A DNA stretch of 64,000 nt from CAXXOK01 sp964497495 (GTDB lineage: Bacteria; Bacillota; Clostridia; Christensenellales; Aristaeellaceae): assembly GCA_964497495.1 (NCBI GenBank), contig CAZCCZ010000007.1, positions 42,823 to 106,822 on the forward strand, written 5' to 3'. The notes under the pieces are model-generated. The model was not told the origin of the DNA and searched no databases. It saw only the letters and a list, made by a program, of their open reading frames with translations. Made by a program: the position numbers and the translations under genes. This document shows positions 1 to 8,109 of this stretch, piece by piece (within the stretch, counting starts at the first letter, position 1; each line of letters begins with the position of its first letter).

Positions 1-1006
1 TTCAAAAGCTTGTTACGGTGAAAAACCTCGACACGGAGCGTACGTTTGCCGACCGCTACGACAGGCTGGTAATCGCTACGGGCGCTGCGGTGGTAACGCC
101 GCCCATACGCGGCGTCGAAGGTCAGCGCGTGTTCACGCTTCGCAACGTGAACGACATGCTCCGCATCGAGGCGTTTCTGGAGAAGGAACACCCGAAGACC
201 GCCGCGGTGGTCGGCAGCGGCTTCGTGGGGCTCGAAATGTGCGAGAATCTGAAAAGACGGGGGATCGCGGTGCGCCTGTTCGAGCGGCTGCCGCAGGTGG
301 CGCCCTGGCTGGACGAGGATATGGCAGCGCACGTGCAAAACCACATCGAGGCGCAGGGCGTACCCGTCGAGACGGGCGTATCCGTTACGGAGATCGCGGA
401 GGACGGAATCGTACTGGCGGACGGGCGGCGGTTCGGGGCCGAAATGACGCTTGTTTCCGCGGGCGTTCGCCCCGCTACGCGGCTTGCGAAAGAGGCGGGC
501 ATCGAACTGGGCCTGAACGGAGCGATCCGGGTGGACGCCGCGATGCGCACCAGCGCGCCGGACGTATACGCCTGCGGGGACTGCGCGGAGCAGTTCCACG
601 TCGTTACGGGCAAGCCGGTGTGGCGTCCGCTGGGCTCCACCGCCAACAAGACCGGGCGAATCGCCGGCGACAACGTGACCGGCGGAGACCTGGCGTTTCG
701 CGGCGTGCTGGGTACCAACATTTGCAAAGTGTTCGAGTTGGCCGTGGCGCAGACGGGACTGTCCGAACGCGAAGCGCGCGCGGAGGGATACGACGTTGAG
801 GTTTGCCACAACATCAAACCCGACAGACCGGAGTACATGCACGGACGGGAAATGATCATCAAGGCCGTGGCGGACAGGGCAGGCGGGCGGCTGCTGGGCG
901 CGCAGATCGTCGGATACGAGGGCGTTGACAAACGCATCGACGTTTTCGCCACGGCCATTACCTTCGGGGCGAAGGCGGGCGATCTGTTCCATCTGGATCT
1001 GGCGTA
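1..1006 (+). CDS. CoA-disulfide reductase-like FAD/NAD(P)H oxidoreductase, partial at both ends
   Basis: The reading frame is already open at the left window edge (frame of base 3) and is cut by the assembly gap on the right. It encodes the central and C-terminal parts of a class of flavoproteins that reduce CoA disulfide, polysulfide or NADH-linked disulfides. Visible landmarks are the LVIATGA segment of the FAD fold, an NAD(P)-binding GSGFVGLEMCENL segment, the FAD-contacting YACGDC segment, and the start of the dimerisation domain (GAQIVGYEGVDKR). The N-terminal FAD-binding glycine motif and the redox cysteine lie outside the window. The last residues before the gap repeat, in diverged form, the first residues after it, so this piece and the next may not belong to one gene. 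Confidence 0.8.
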
Positions 1007-1016
1007 NNNNNNNNNN
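1007..1016. other. Assembly gap (10 N)
   Basis: Ten undetermined bases inside a flavoprotein gene. The reading frames on the two sides do not match across exactly ten bases, and both sides encode the same part of the dimerisation domain. The real distance and even the adjacency are therefore unknown. Confidence 0.97.
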
Positions 1017-1533
1017 GGACGGCAAGCAAATCTTCGGGGCGCAGGTCGTCGGTACGGAGGGCGTCGACAAGCGCGTGGATACGATCGCCGTGGCCATCCG
1101 TCTGGGCGGCGGCGTCTCCGATCTGAAGATGCTCGAGCTGGCGTATGCGCCGCCTTATTCCACCACGAAAGACCCCGTGAACTACACGGGTATGATTCTG
1201 GAAAACGCCCTAACGCGGGGCAGGCCGCTGATGACGGCTGCGGAATTGGATACGCTGATCAATTCCGGCGAGCCTTATGCGCTCATCGACGCGCGCAAGC
1301 CGGAAAGCTACGGAAAAAGCCATATCGAAACGGCCGTGAACATACCGCACGAGAAGCTTCGCGAGGCGGCCGAAACGATGGACGCGAAAAAGGTGACCGT
1401 GACCTACTGTAACAAAGGCACAACGGGCAACGCGGCGCAGAACATCCTGCTGGGGAAGGGCTTTCAAAAAGTGTATAACTTGTCCGGCGGCGAAAGGCAG
1501 TTTAAAGCGCAACGCCGGAAGCCGCGTGCATAG
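1017..1533 (+). CDS. C-terminal part of a CoA-disulfide reductase-like protein with rhodanese domain
   Basis: The frame begins at the gap and encodes the end of a pyridine-nucleotide-disulfide oxidoreductase dimerisation domain (GAQVVGTEGVDKR through LELAYAPPYS), followed by a rhodanese domain of about 100 residues. The rhodanese part shows ALIDARKPESY and a catalytic-loop cysteine in YCNKGTTGN. In the family this cysteine carries a persulfide, and flavoprotein-rhodanese fusions handle CoA disulfides or polysulfide. The protein ends in a short basic tail at the TAG at 1531. It converges on the TIR gene with only 25 bases between stops. The N-terminal half is missing because of the gap. Confidence 0.8.
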
Positions 1534-1558
1534 GATACGCGAAAAAATCCGTACTGCC

Positions 1559-3877
1559 TTACGGCGCGGAGGGATGCGTGCCGTCCGCCACGCGCTCGAT
1601 GCGCTTAAGACCTGTGAACGGCACGTTGATTACACCCTGCCCGCCCAGCGCGTGAAGATAACCGACGGATCTGGAAAGCGTGTCTGCCGCTTCCTGTACG
1701 TCGCCTACCGTCGCATAGCGAACGCGGACCGTAGCGTCGGATTGCTGACGAAAATCGGCGTATGTCAAATCGTATAGAGGCAGGTACAATTTGTCAACCA
1801 ACGGAAGTTCCAATGAGAACATGTTGTCGGTAAACAGATCGTCGTTGATTTTATACGTAAAAGTAAGACCGGCTAACGGCGTCACCGCCTCCACGCCTTC
1901 CCCGGTGACGCGGAAGTACGGCGACAGCTCCACGTCGGGTACGTGTTCCCAATCGAAAACGATCTGCGTAACCCGGCTGATACGTACCTGCCTGGCATTT
2001 CCGTCCGCCGTGATGAAACTCAGGCTGGCTCTGGTATCAGTGTAGGAGTAGGGCAACGGCGTTTCAAACGAATCTGTTGCGCCGACCAGGGTAACCGTGG
2101 CGACCACGTCTTCGGAGAGCGTATGCCGTATGCCCATCATTGCCATATCGTCAAAGACGATTCTTTTTCCGTTGACGGTAATCCAGGTATAACTTTCATC
2201 GTCCGTTTGGAAGAGATTAAGCGAGTTGCCGACGGCGGCGATCATCTCTCCGTTGAGCATCGTGATGATCGCCACGCCGTGGGGTGCGTACCGCTTCGGA
2301 TCAGGGTCGACGGTCCCATCGTCCACCTTCAGCGAAGGTGTCGGTTCAATCAGGTACGTGCCGGTGCGGTAGCGGGACAGCGCCTCCTGCTGATCCGATT
2401 CCAGCGTGACGCTGCAGCCATTGTCCATCAGTTGGATGATCTGATCGAAGGGAATGAAGTTTTGATACTGGTAATCGATCAGGCGCTTGAGATTTGGCAG
2501 CGACAGGAGCGCGCTGATATCCTTCAGCGGATAGTTATAAGCAATGGTCAGTTCCTGGAGCGTCGTTTGTTTGGACAGCTGCGAGATATCCGAAAGGTTG
2601 TTTTCCCCAACGGATAAGTCCACCAGGTTAGGCAGAGCCGGCAGCGAATCCAGCGTCGCCAGTTTGTTAGACCGCAGGTCGATATGCGCAAGCGCCGTCA
2701 GGCCCTCCAAAGCGCTTAAGTCCGTTATATTGCCGTTGTGTATGCTGAGATTCCGCAGGTTCGTAAGGCCGCCTATCGGGGAGAGGTCGGTAAACTCGTT
2801 GCCGCCAAGCACGAGCGCGGTCAACGACGTAAGGCCGGACAGTGGGCCGATATCCGTTATGCCGTTGCTGCTGACATCCAGAAGTTCGAGCTTCGTCAGC
2901 GTTTTCAGCGCGCTGATATCCGTAAGCGAACAATTGTACAGATTCAGATACGTCAGGTTGGTCAGGCCGCTGAGCGCTTCCAGGTTCGTGAACGGCGTGT
3001 CCTCCCCGACATAGCTCAGATCCAGTATCGTCAGGTGCGTAAGCCCGGACAACGGGGAGAGGTCGGATGCATGTCCGAGAAGACAGAGATTCACCCGTTC
3101 CAGATTGGGCATATGGACAAAGTCATCCAACGTTTGTACGTTTAAATTATCGTCATAACTCATCATCAAATCCGAGGCTTCGATGGTGGAACTGTCATCG
3201 TCCACGTATACGGTGCCGTCCCAGTCAGACGTGCCCGGCAACTGTGTGACCGTGTTCAGTTCGGCTTGCGTAACGCCGCCTTCGGGCTTTCCCAGCGCGC
3301 TTCTTACCAGGGATTCCACGTATGCGTCCTTGAAGGCGTAATTGGGCGGGGCGAAGGAGAACACCCCGAGCAGGAAAAGGGTTGCAAGCGCGGCCGCTAC
3401 AAGGGCGAAAGCCAGAAGAGCGTTTCGTAAGCCGTGTTTGCCGGACGTTTTCGATTGGAGCATTTTCACCAGTTTTTCCACCGCAGCGTCGAAATACTCC
3501 TGGCTGGCGGAAACGCCGTTGTAAAGGTTGAGGGTGGAAAGGCTCGCGGGCAGGTCGTCGGGCCACTCGAAGCCGCGCATCATCACCGGAATGATGTTTT
3601 TCTTTAATTTGATCGCATGCTCGATCTCCAACCGTACCCAGTCCTTGGGGGATTGGCAGCGATCCAGCGCGTGCGGCGGCAGAATGAGCACGAAATCCTT
3701 CGATTCTCCGATCACGTCCAGCAGTTTGGTGTTGAACGTGCCGGAACGCAGCGATTCCACGTCCAGAAACACGCGCAGTCCGCGGCGCGAAAGCTGGTCG
3801 TGGAGAAGTTTGGCGAGCATTTCACCCCCGTCCCTGCGATAAGACAGGAAAACGTCGTAGACAGCCTGCCGTGTCAT
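1559..3877 (-). CDS. TIR domain, single transmembrane helix, leucine-rich-repeat protein
   Basis: A 772-residue protein starting at the ATG at 3877, which has AAAGGAG at proper spacing. A longer frame to 3946 lacks such a site. Residues about 5-140 form a TIR domain: DVFLSYRR at the first strand and W80-x3-E84, matching the position of the catalytic glutamate of NAD-cleaving TIR domains. Residues about 152-176 are one hydrophobic helix. Residues about 257-470 hold some nine leucine-rich repeats of roughly 22 residues (pattern LxxLxxLxxLxLxxNxITDIxPL), like SDS22/internalin repeats. The remaining ~300 residues look beta-rich and are not recognised. The inferred topology is cytoplasmic TIR with exported repeats, a mirror of animal Toll receptors. 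It is monocistronic with its own promoter. Whether it senses cell-surface signals, phage or something else is inference only. Confidence 0.85.
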   Translation of the reverse strand: MTRQAVYDVFLSYRRDGGEMLAKLLHDQLSRRGLRVFLDVESLRSGTFNTKLLDVIGESKDFVLILPPHALDRCQSPKDWVRLEIEHAIKLKKNIIPVMMRGFEWPDDLPASLSTLNLYNGVSASQEYFDAAVEKLVKMLQSKTSGKHGLRNALLAFALVAAALATLFLLGVFSFAPPNYAFKDAYVESLVRSALGKPEGGVTQAELNTVTQLPGTSDWDGTVYVDDDSSTIEASDLMMSYDDNLNVQTLDDFVHMPNLERVNLCLLGHASDLSPLSGLTHLTILDLSYVGEDTPFTNLEALSGLTNLTYLNLYNCSLTDISALKTLTKLELLDVSSNGITDIGPLSGLTSLTALVLGGNEFTDLSPIGGLTNLRNLSIHNGNITDLSALEGLTALAHIDLRSNKLATLDSLPALPNLVDLSVGENNLSDISQLSKQTTLQELTIAYNYPLKDISALLSLPNLKRLIDYQYQNFIPFDQIIQLMDNGCSVTLESDQQEALSRYRTGTYLIEPTPSLKVDDGTVDPDPKRYAPHGVAIITMLNGEMIAAVGNSLNLFQTDDESYTWITVNGKRIVFDDMAMMGIRHTLSEDVVATVTLVGATDSFETPLPYSYTDTRASLSFITADGNARQVRISRVTQIVFDWEHVPDVELSPYFRVTGEGVEAVTPLAGLTFTYKINDDLFTDNMFSLELPLVDKLYLPLYDLTYADFRQQSDATVRVRYATVGDVQEAADTLSRSVGYLHALGGQGVINVPFTGLKRIERVADGTHPSAP

Positions 3878-3995
3878 TGGGCGCTCCTTTCCGTCGGAAA
3901 CGGCCCGGCAAGGGGCCGCGCGCGAGCTGAAACGATTGCGAAGCATTCCGTTTTATTTTTCCGGTGGTTCCGCATCCGCGATACGATGATGATTC

Positions 3996-4024
3996 ATTAT
4001 ATCGGCAGTTGCGCCGGACGTCAA
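3996..4024 (-). promoter_or_regulatory. Sigma-A promoter of the TIR-LRR gene
   Basis: On the minus strand TTGACG (4024-4019) and a perfect TATAAT (4001-3996) are 17 bases apart. They lie about 120 bases upstream of the ATG at 3877. No other gene lies between. Confidence 0.75.
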
Positions 4025-4057
4025 GAACAGAACGGGTCTACGGCGCCGTTCAATACG

Positions 4058-4093
4058 AAAAACCCGCCTTTCCGTAATGGAAGGCGGGTTTTG
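4058..4093. terminator. Intrinsic terminator after the ferredoxin gene
   Basis: An AAAACCCGCCTTTCC / GGAAGGCGGGTTTT inverted repeat with A and T runs on both flanks. It can end transcription of the ferredoxin gene (minus strand), which stops at 4134. Confidence 0.85.
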
Positions 4094-4133
4094 CCGTACC
4101 GGGGCGCCGGATATCGTTACCGGCGGGCGGGTA

Positions 4134-4304
4134 TTATTCCTGTTTGGGCGCGCCTACGGGGCACGTATCCGCGCAAGCGCCGCATTCGATGCACTTATCG
4201 GCGTCGATCACGTACTTGCCGTCGCCTTCGGAAATCGCCTCCACGGGGCATTCGGAAGCGCAGGCGCCGCAGCTGATGCATTCGTCGGAAATTACGTATG
4301 CCAA
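4134..4304 (-). CDS. 2[4Fe-4S] ferredoxin
   Basis: A 56-residue clostridial-type ferredoxin with two CxxCxxCxxxCP motifs (CISCGACASECP and CIECGACADTCP), each binding one 4Fe-4S cluster. It is a soluble low-potential electron carrier and could accept electrons from IorAB in this window. The start is taken as the TTG at 4304, preceded six bases upstream by GGAGGTG (4317-4311). An ATG 15 bases further upstream (4319) overlaps that ribosome binding site and would add residues not usual in the family. Usual family length is about 55, which agrees. The gene has its own promoter and terminator. Confidence 0.95.
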   Translation of the reverse strand: MAYVISDECISCGACASECPVEAISEGDGKYVIDADKCIECGACADTCPVGAPKQE

Positions 4305-4329
4305 GGTTTTCACCTCCATCGGACAATTC

Positions 4330-4387
4330 ACGTCGCAGAATACAACGACGTTTCAAACATCATATCATGAGGGAATGGGTTTTGCAA
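4330..4387 (-). promoter_or_regulatory. Ferredoxin promoter with downstream palindrome
   Basis: On the minus strand TTGCAA (4387-4382), 17 bases, then TATGAT (4364-4359). Just downstream is an inverted repeat ACGTCG (4330-4335) / CGACGT (4346-4351), which could be an operator or a 5' UTR hairpin. The -35 box lies next to the ricT stop codon. Confidence 0.6.
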
Positions 4388-4389
4388 TA

Positions 4390-5517
4390 CTACCGGGAGG
4401 AATCTTGCGAGCCCTTCAGCGCGTCCGCGACGGCCTTCTGCCAGTTGGAGAAAGGTTTCTCCTCCGGCAGTTCCTCGGTAAGCGGCTCGGTTTCAAAGGA
4501 AGCTGCTTCCGCGTCCGCCGCCGCTTCGACGGTTTCCGCTTCCCACGTTTCTTCTTCGTCCGTCTGCTGAATCACCACGGCGTCCTCCGCGGCTTCTTCC
4601 ACCACCGCGGGCTCCGCAGGCGAGGCCGCGCGTTCCTGCGGCGTGCGCTCCGGTTTGCGCGGGGGCTTCGCAGCTTCCTGCGCAGGCTTGGCGGCCGCGG
4701 GCTGCGGAGGCCGGAACCAACGCACGTCCGCGACGGGGAAGGTTTTCATGTCGTAGTTGTCCCCCCTGCGGATACGCACGGTCACGGTTTCCTTCAGTAC
4801 GTTTAGATCTACGACGGGGCCGAAACCTTCCGGCGTTTCCACGTCCTTGCCGATGCGGGGCATGTTCTTGCGCGTCTGCTCGTAATTATCCTGTTCGTAT
4901 TTCAGGCAGCACATCAGGCGGCCGCAGACGCCGGATATCTTGGTGGGGTTAAGGGAAAGGTTTTGTTCCTTCGCCATTTTAATGGACACGGGCTGAAAAT
5001 CGCCCAGGAAGGAGCCGCAGCAGATGGGCCGCCCGCAGGGGCCCAGGCCGCCCAGCATCTTGGCTTCGTCGCGAACCCCGATCTGCCGCAGCTCGATGCG
5101 CGTGCGAAAGACCGACGCCAGGTCTTTGACCAGCGAACGGAAATCCACGCGTCCGTTGGCGGTGAAGTAAAACAGGAGCTTCGTATTGTCGAACGTCTGC
5201 TCAACGCCCACAAGCTTCATATCCAGCTTGTGTTCCTCGATCTTGCGCAGGCAGACCTGGTGGGCTTCCTTTTCAAAAGCCTCGTTGTCAGCGGCGTGGG
5301 CCGCGTCCTGCTCGGTGGCGATGCGCAGGATGGTTTTCAGCGGCGGGGTGATCAAATCGTCGCTCACCTCGCGCACGCCCGTGATCACCTGCCCGTACTC
5401 CATGCCGCGCGCGGTTTCCACGATCACGAAATTCCCGGGCACGGGCCAGAGCGGGCCGGGATCGAAGTAGTATAGCTTGCCGGCGTTCTTGAAACGCACG
5501 CCTATAATGGTTGCCAT
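4390..5517 (-). CDS. ricT: PSP1 domain protein RicT/YaaT
   Basis: A 375-residue protein starting MATIIGVRF at 5517 behind GGAGG. Residues 1 to about 260 match the PSP1 family. In Bacillus subtilis RicT (YaaT), with RicA and RicF, binds iron-sulfur clusters, promotes RNase Y action on many mRNAs, and affects competence, biofilm and sporulation. The family's cysteine clusters are present (GPCGRPICC and VCGRLMCC). The last ~100 residues are an acidic, alanine- and proline-rich tail longer than in B. subtilis and probably disordered. The gene overlaps the end of holB by 16 bases, and the order darA-holB-ricT is the Firmicutes one, so the three are probably one operon. Confidence 0.92.
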   Translation of the reverse strand: MATIIGVRFKNAGKLYYFDPGPLWPVPGNFVIVETARGMEYGQVITGVREVSDDLITPPLKTILRIATEQDAAHAADNEAFEKEAHQVCLRKIEEHKLDMKLVGVEQTFDNTKLLFYFTANGRVDFRSLVKDLASVFRTRIELRQIGVRDEAKMLGGLGPCGRPICCGSFLGDFQPVSIKMAKEQNLSLNPTKISGVCGRLMCCLKYEQDNYEQTRKNMPRIGKDVETPEGFGPVVDLNVLKETVTVRIRRGDNYDMKTFPVADVRWFRPPQPAAAKPAQEAAKPPRKPERTPQERAASPAEPAVVEEAAEDAVVIQQTDEEETWEAETVEAAADAEAASFETEPLTEELPEEKPFSNWQKAVADALKGSQDSSR

Positions 5518-6518
5518 CTGGTTTTTGCCTCCAATATCTTCATCAGCAGGCGGTCGATGCCCGCCTGCCAGTTCACCTGACTTTGCCGCCGCTTCCGGGT
5601 TTCGAAAACGGCCTGTATCAGCGACGAAAGCGTATCTGTGTCGCTTCGTTCGCCCCAAGCGCGCACGCGCGGGTCCAGCGCAGCGGATGCCGGCAGCAGC
5701 TCGGTTTGCAACAACAACGCCTGGTGCAGCGCCTGCTCCAGCGCGGTAAGCGCCTTCTCCGCGCCGCCGCGGTCGTCCCGCATGGCGGTGCTGAGAGCCA
5801 CCACGTCCCTGTCGGTCGCTACGTTCAACGCCTGCCCGACGAGCGTGAGCAGCTCGCCCTGCGAGCCCTCGTCCGATAACATGGAAATTGCGGCGCCGAC
5901 TACTCCGCCCGCCCGCGGCAGCACCGCGTCGATGTGCTCGGGGGAATAACCCAGCGCCAGAAGCGTCGTTCTCAGGGTTTCATCGGGCCACGGGGAGAGC
6001 TTCACGTTCAGGCAACGGGAAGCGATGGTGCCCAGCAACGCGGAAGGTTCATGGGAAAGTAAAAGAAAAATGACGTCTGCGGGAGGGTCTTCCAGTGACT
6101 TGAGCAGACAGTTCTGCGCTGGAGGCGTCAGTTTTTCGGCGGGTTCTATCAGCACGACGCGCGGGCCGGTGCCGAAGGAATGCTGCGATATCGTGACGAC
6201 GGTTTCGCGGATACGGTCGATGGAGATTACTTTTCCTTCTTCGCCCAGTACCTCGATCACGTCCGGGTCGTTGCCGGACAGTACGCGGCGGCAATCGTCG
6301 CAGAGGCCGCAGGGTTTCGGGAACCGTTTACAAAACAGCGAGGCCGCGAGCACTCTTGCGAAGGTAGCCTTACCGACGCCCTTCGGACCCGCGAGCAGGT
6401 AGGCGTGCACCATGCGCCCCGTATGCGCCTGTTCCCAGAGCATCGAATAGCCCCTGCCCAGCGCGGGATAATCCGAATATGCGGGCAGGGAACCGGCACC
6501 GTTCTCCCGGTCAGCCAA
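5502..6518 (-). CDS. holB: DNA polymerase III delta' subunit
   Basis: A 338-residue clamp-loader subunit of the AAA+ class. The delta' subunit is part of the complex that opens the sliding clamp and loads it on primed DNA. A P-loop-like GPKGVGKATFA lies near residue 45, and a four-cysteine zinc module follows (Cys about 62, then PCGLCDDC). The sensor region LLKSLEDPP is recognisable. The start is a TTG at 6518 with an AAAGGA site upstream. It lies 29 bases after darA and overlaps ricT, consistent with a single transcript from the promoter at 7000-7028. Confidence 0.88.
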   Translation of the reverse strand: MADRENGAGSLPAYSDYPALGRGYSMLWEQAHTGRMVHAYLLAGPKGVGKATFARVLAASLFCKRFPKPCGLCDDCRRVLSGNDPDVIEVLGEEGKVISIDRIRETVVTISQHSFGTGPRVVLIEPAEKLTPPAQNCLLKSLEDPPADVIFLLLSHEPSALLGTIASRCLNVKLSPWPDETLRTTLLALGYSPEHIDAVLPRAGGVVGAAISMLSDEGSQGELLTLVGQALNVATDRDVVALSTAMRDDRGGAEKALTALEQALHQALLLQTELLPASAALDPRVRAWGERSDTDTLSSLIQAVFETRKRRQSQVNWQAGIDRLLMKILEAKTRWQPL

Positions 6519-6547
6519 AACGCCAGTCCTTTCCGAAGATCAGCGCA

Positions 6548-6877
6548 TCAAAGCTTGATAAACTGATCGACCGTCAGCACGAATATCGTCGCGCCGCCGA
6601 CTACGACTTCTATGGGATAGGGCGTATAGGAGCCCGGAACGCCGACCATGGATACGGGCGACGCGGCGATCTGCTTGCGGCTCTTGCATACGGTTTCGAT
6701 CACGTCCATCGCCTGTTTGAAACGTTCGTCTTCCACACCCACCAGCAGCGTGGTGTTGCCCGCGCGAAGGAACCCTCCGGTCGTAGCCAGTTTGGTTACG
6801 CCGAAACCCGCCGTCATCAGGTCGCCGATCAGGCGGGAGGCATCCTCGTCCTGTACGATAGCGATAATCAGCTTCAT
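6548..6877 (-). CDS. darA: Cyclic-di-AMP receptor DarA (PII-like, YaaQ family)
   Basis: A 109-residue protein of the DUF970 family, the full family length. It begins MKLIIAIVQDEDA and carries the GGFLRAGNTTLL segment and the VGGATIFVL C-terminus typical of YaaQ/DarA (PstA). These trimeric PII-like proteins bind cyclic-di-AMP in Firmicutes. The downstream target is not settled. AAGGAGGAG lies just before the ATG. First gene of a darA-holB-ricT operon. PgpH, which degrades the same nucleotide, is encoded at 48010-50544. Confidence 0.95.
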   Translation of the reverse strand: MKLIIAIVQDEDASRLIGDLMTAGFGVTKLATTGGFLRAGNTTLLVGVEDERFKQAMDVIETVCKSRKQIAASPVSMVGVPGSYTPYPIEVVVGGATIFVLTVDQFIKL

Positions 6878-6999
6878 ACGCTTCTCCTCCTTCCTTTGGA
6901 TTCATCTTAATTTTACCGCATAACGGGAAGAAAATCAAACGAAACAGTTCGGACGGCGCGTACGGTCCCGCGGAGCGAACGGGCGCGCCGACCTTGCGT

Positions 7000-7028
7000 A
7001 TTCTACCATAGGATACATGGTAACACAA
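7000..7028 (-). promoter_or_regulatory. Promoter of the darA-holB-ricT operon
   Basis: On the minus strand TTGTGT (7028-7023), 17 bases, TAGAAT (7005-7000), about 120 bases upstream of darA. It is divergent from the rpsF promoter. The 320-base spacer between darA and rpsF (6878-7198) holds these two promoters and leaders and no gene that I can see. Confidence 0.6.
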
Positions 7029-7098
7029 TACGCCGCCGCACCGGAGCCGGGGAAGGCCCCCTCGTTTCGCACGGAAACCCATTTTTCACCGGAAACCC

Positions 7099-7127
7099 TT
7101 GCGTTTCGGCATCGCGACTGGTATAAT
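7099..7127 (+). promoter_or_regulatory. Promoter of rpsF-ssb-rpsR
   Basis: TTGCGT (7099-7104), 17 bases, and a perfect TATAAT (7122-7127). The leader to the rpsF ATG is about 65 bases and contains a hairpin. Confidence 0.75.
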
Positions 7128-7146
7128 ACCTAATTGGCACATCCTT

Positions 7147-7171
7147 GCGCCGCACGAGCATGCTGCGGCGC
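7147..7171 (+). promoter_or_regulatory. Hairpin in the rpsF leader, possible S6:S18 binding site
   Basis: An 8-bp perfect stem GCGCCGCA (7147-7154) / TGCGGCGC (7164-7171) lies in the 5' UTR, 27 bases before the ATG. In many bacteria the S6:S18 complex represses its own operon by binding a leader structure with a CCG element. A CCG is present here but sits in the stem. That this hairpin plays the same role is inference. Confidence 0.4.
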
Positions 7172-7198
7172 CATAAGTCCAAGAGGAGGTGAAACGAA

Positions 7199-7660
7199 AT
7201 GAATAGGTACGAACTGACCTACATCATCGACGCCGGGCTGGAGGAAACCGCCCGCAAGGAACTGGTGGAGAAATTCGCCGAACTGATCAAGCAGAACGGC
7301 GGAGAAATCGAAAAGATCGATGAAACGTGGGGGAAACGCCGCCTGGCCTACGCCATCAACGACATGTGGGAAGGCTGGTACGTGCAGGTAACCTTCAAGG
7401 CTCCCGGCGAACTGACCAGGGAGATCGAGCGCAACCTGCAGAACAGCGACAAGGTTCTCCGTTACCTGACCATCAAGCTGGAGGAGAAGAAGCAGAGCGT
7501 AAAGCCCCGCCCCATCCGCCCCGTGGCTGTGCCCGTAGAAGCGCAGCCCAAGCCTGAAGCGAAGGCGGAAACCGCGGAACCGACTGCCGCCGAGCCCGCT
7601 GCAGAAGCCGAGCCGGAAACGGCGGAAGCGCCCGCCAGCCAGGAGGAAACGAACGAATGA
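7199..7660 (+). CDS. rpsF: 30S ribosomal protein S6 (bS6) with extended tail
   Basis: A 153-residue protein. Residues 1 to about 95 are a normal S6 (MNRYELTYIIDAGLEE, GKRRLAYAIND, and the RNLQNSDKVLRYL segment). S6 binds S18 and the central domain of 16S rRNA. The last ~55 residues are an alanine/glutamate/proline-rich low-complexity tail, longer than in most S6 proteins. AGAGGAGGTG lies just upstream. The stop overlaps the ssb start (ATGA). Confidence 0.96.
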   Translation: MNRYELTYIIDAGLEETARKELVEKFAELIKQNGGEIEKIDETWGKRRLAYAINDMWEGWYVQVTFKAPGELTREIERNLQNSDKVLRYLTIKLEEKKQSVKPRPIRPVAVPVEAQPKPEAKAETAEPTAAEPAAEAEPETAEAPASQEETNE

Positions 7661-8085
7661 ATAAACTCACCATTATCGGCAACCTGACGCGGGACCCCGA
7701 AACGCGCACGGTATCCACAGGCAATACCGTCTGTTCCTTCACCGTCGCGGTGAACCGCCGCCGTTCGTCCCAGAACAACAACCAGCCGGAAGCGGATTTC
7801 TTCCGTGTTTCCGCGTGGGACAAGTTGGGGGACAATTGCCAGCGCTATCTGGCCAAAGGCCGCAAGGTGGCCGTCGTAGGCCCCGTGTCGGTCAGCAGCT
7901 ACGAAGCCAAGGACGGCAGCGGAACCCGCTTCACGCTGGAAGTACGCGCGGAGGATGTGGAATTCCTTTCGTCCCGTCAGGACGATCAGGCGCAACCCGG
8001 CGGCACGCCGTCGCCTGCCAAGAGCGACCCTTCGAAGAACGACGAGGGCTTTGCCGAAGTTGATGATGAGGATCTTCCGTTTTAA
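7657..8085 (+). CDS. ssb: Single-stranded DNA-binding protein
   Basis: A 142-residue SSB: an OB-fold domain over about residues 1-105 (MNKLTIIGNLTRDPE, then SCVRVSAWDKL-like FFRVSAWDKLG), a short glycine/proline-rich linker, and the acidic protein-docking tip ending DEDLPF. It coats single-stranded DNA in replication and repair and recruits partners through the tip. The start ATG overlaps the rpsF stop, so translation is coupled. The rpsF-ssb-rpsR order is conserved in Firmicutes. Confidence 0.97.
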   Translation: MNKLTIIGNLTRDPETRTVSTGNTVCSFTVAVNRRRSSQNNNQPEADFFRVSAWDKLGDNCQRYLAKGRKVAVVGPVSVSSYEAKDGSGTRFTLEVRAEDVEFLSSRQDDQAQPGGTPSPAKSDPSKNDEGFAEVDDEDLPF

Positions 8086-8109
8086 ACCGCTATGAAGGAG
8101 GTTCAAACC

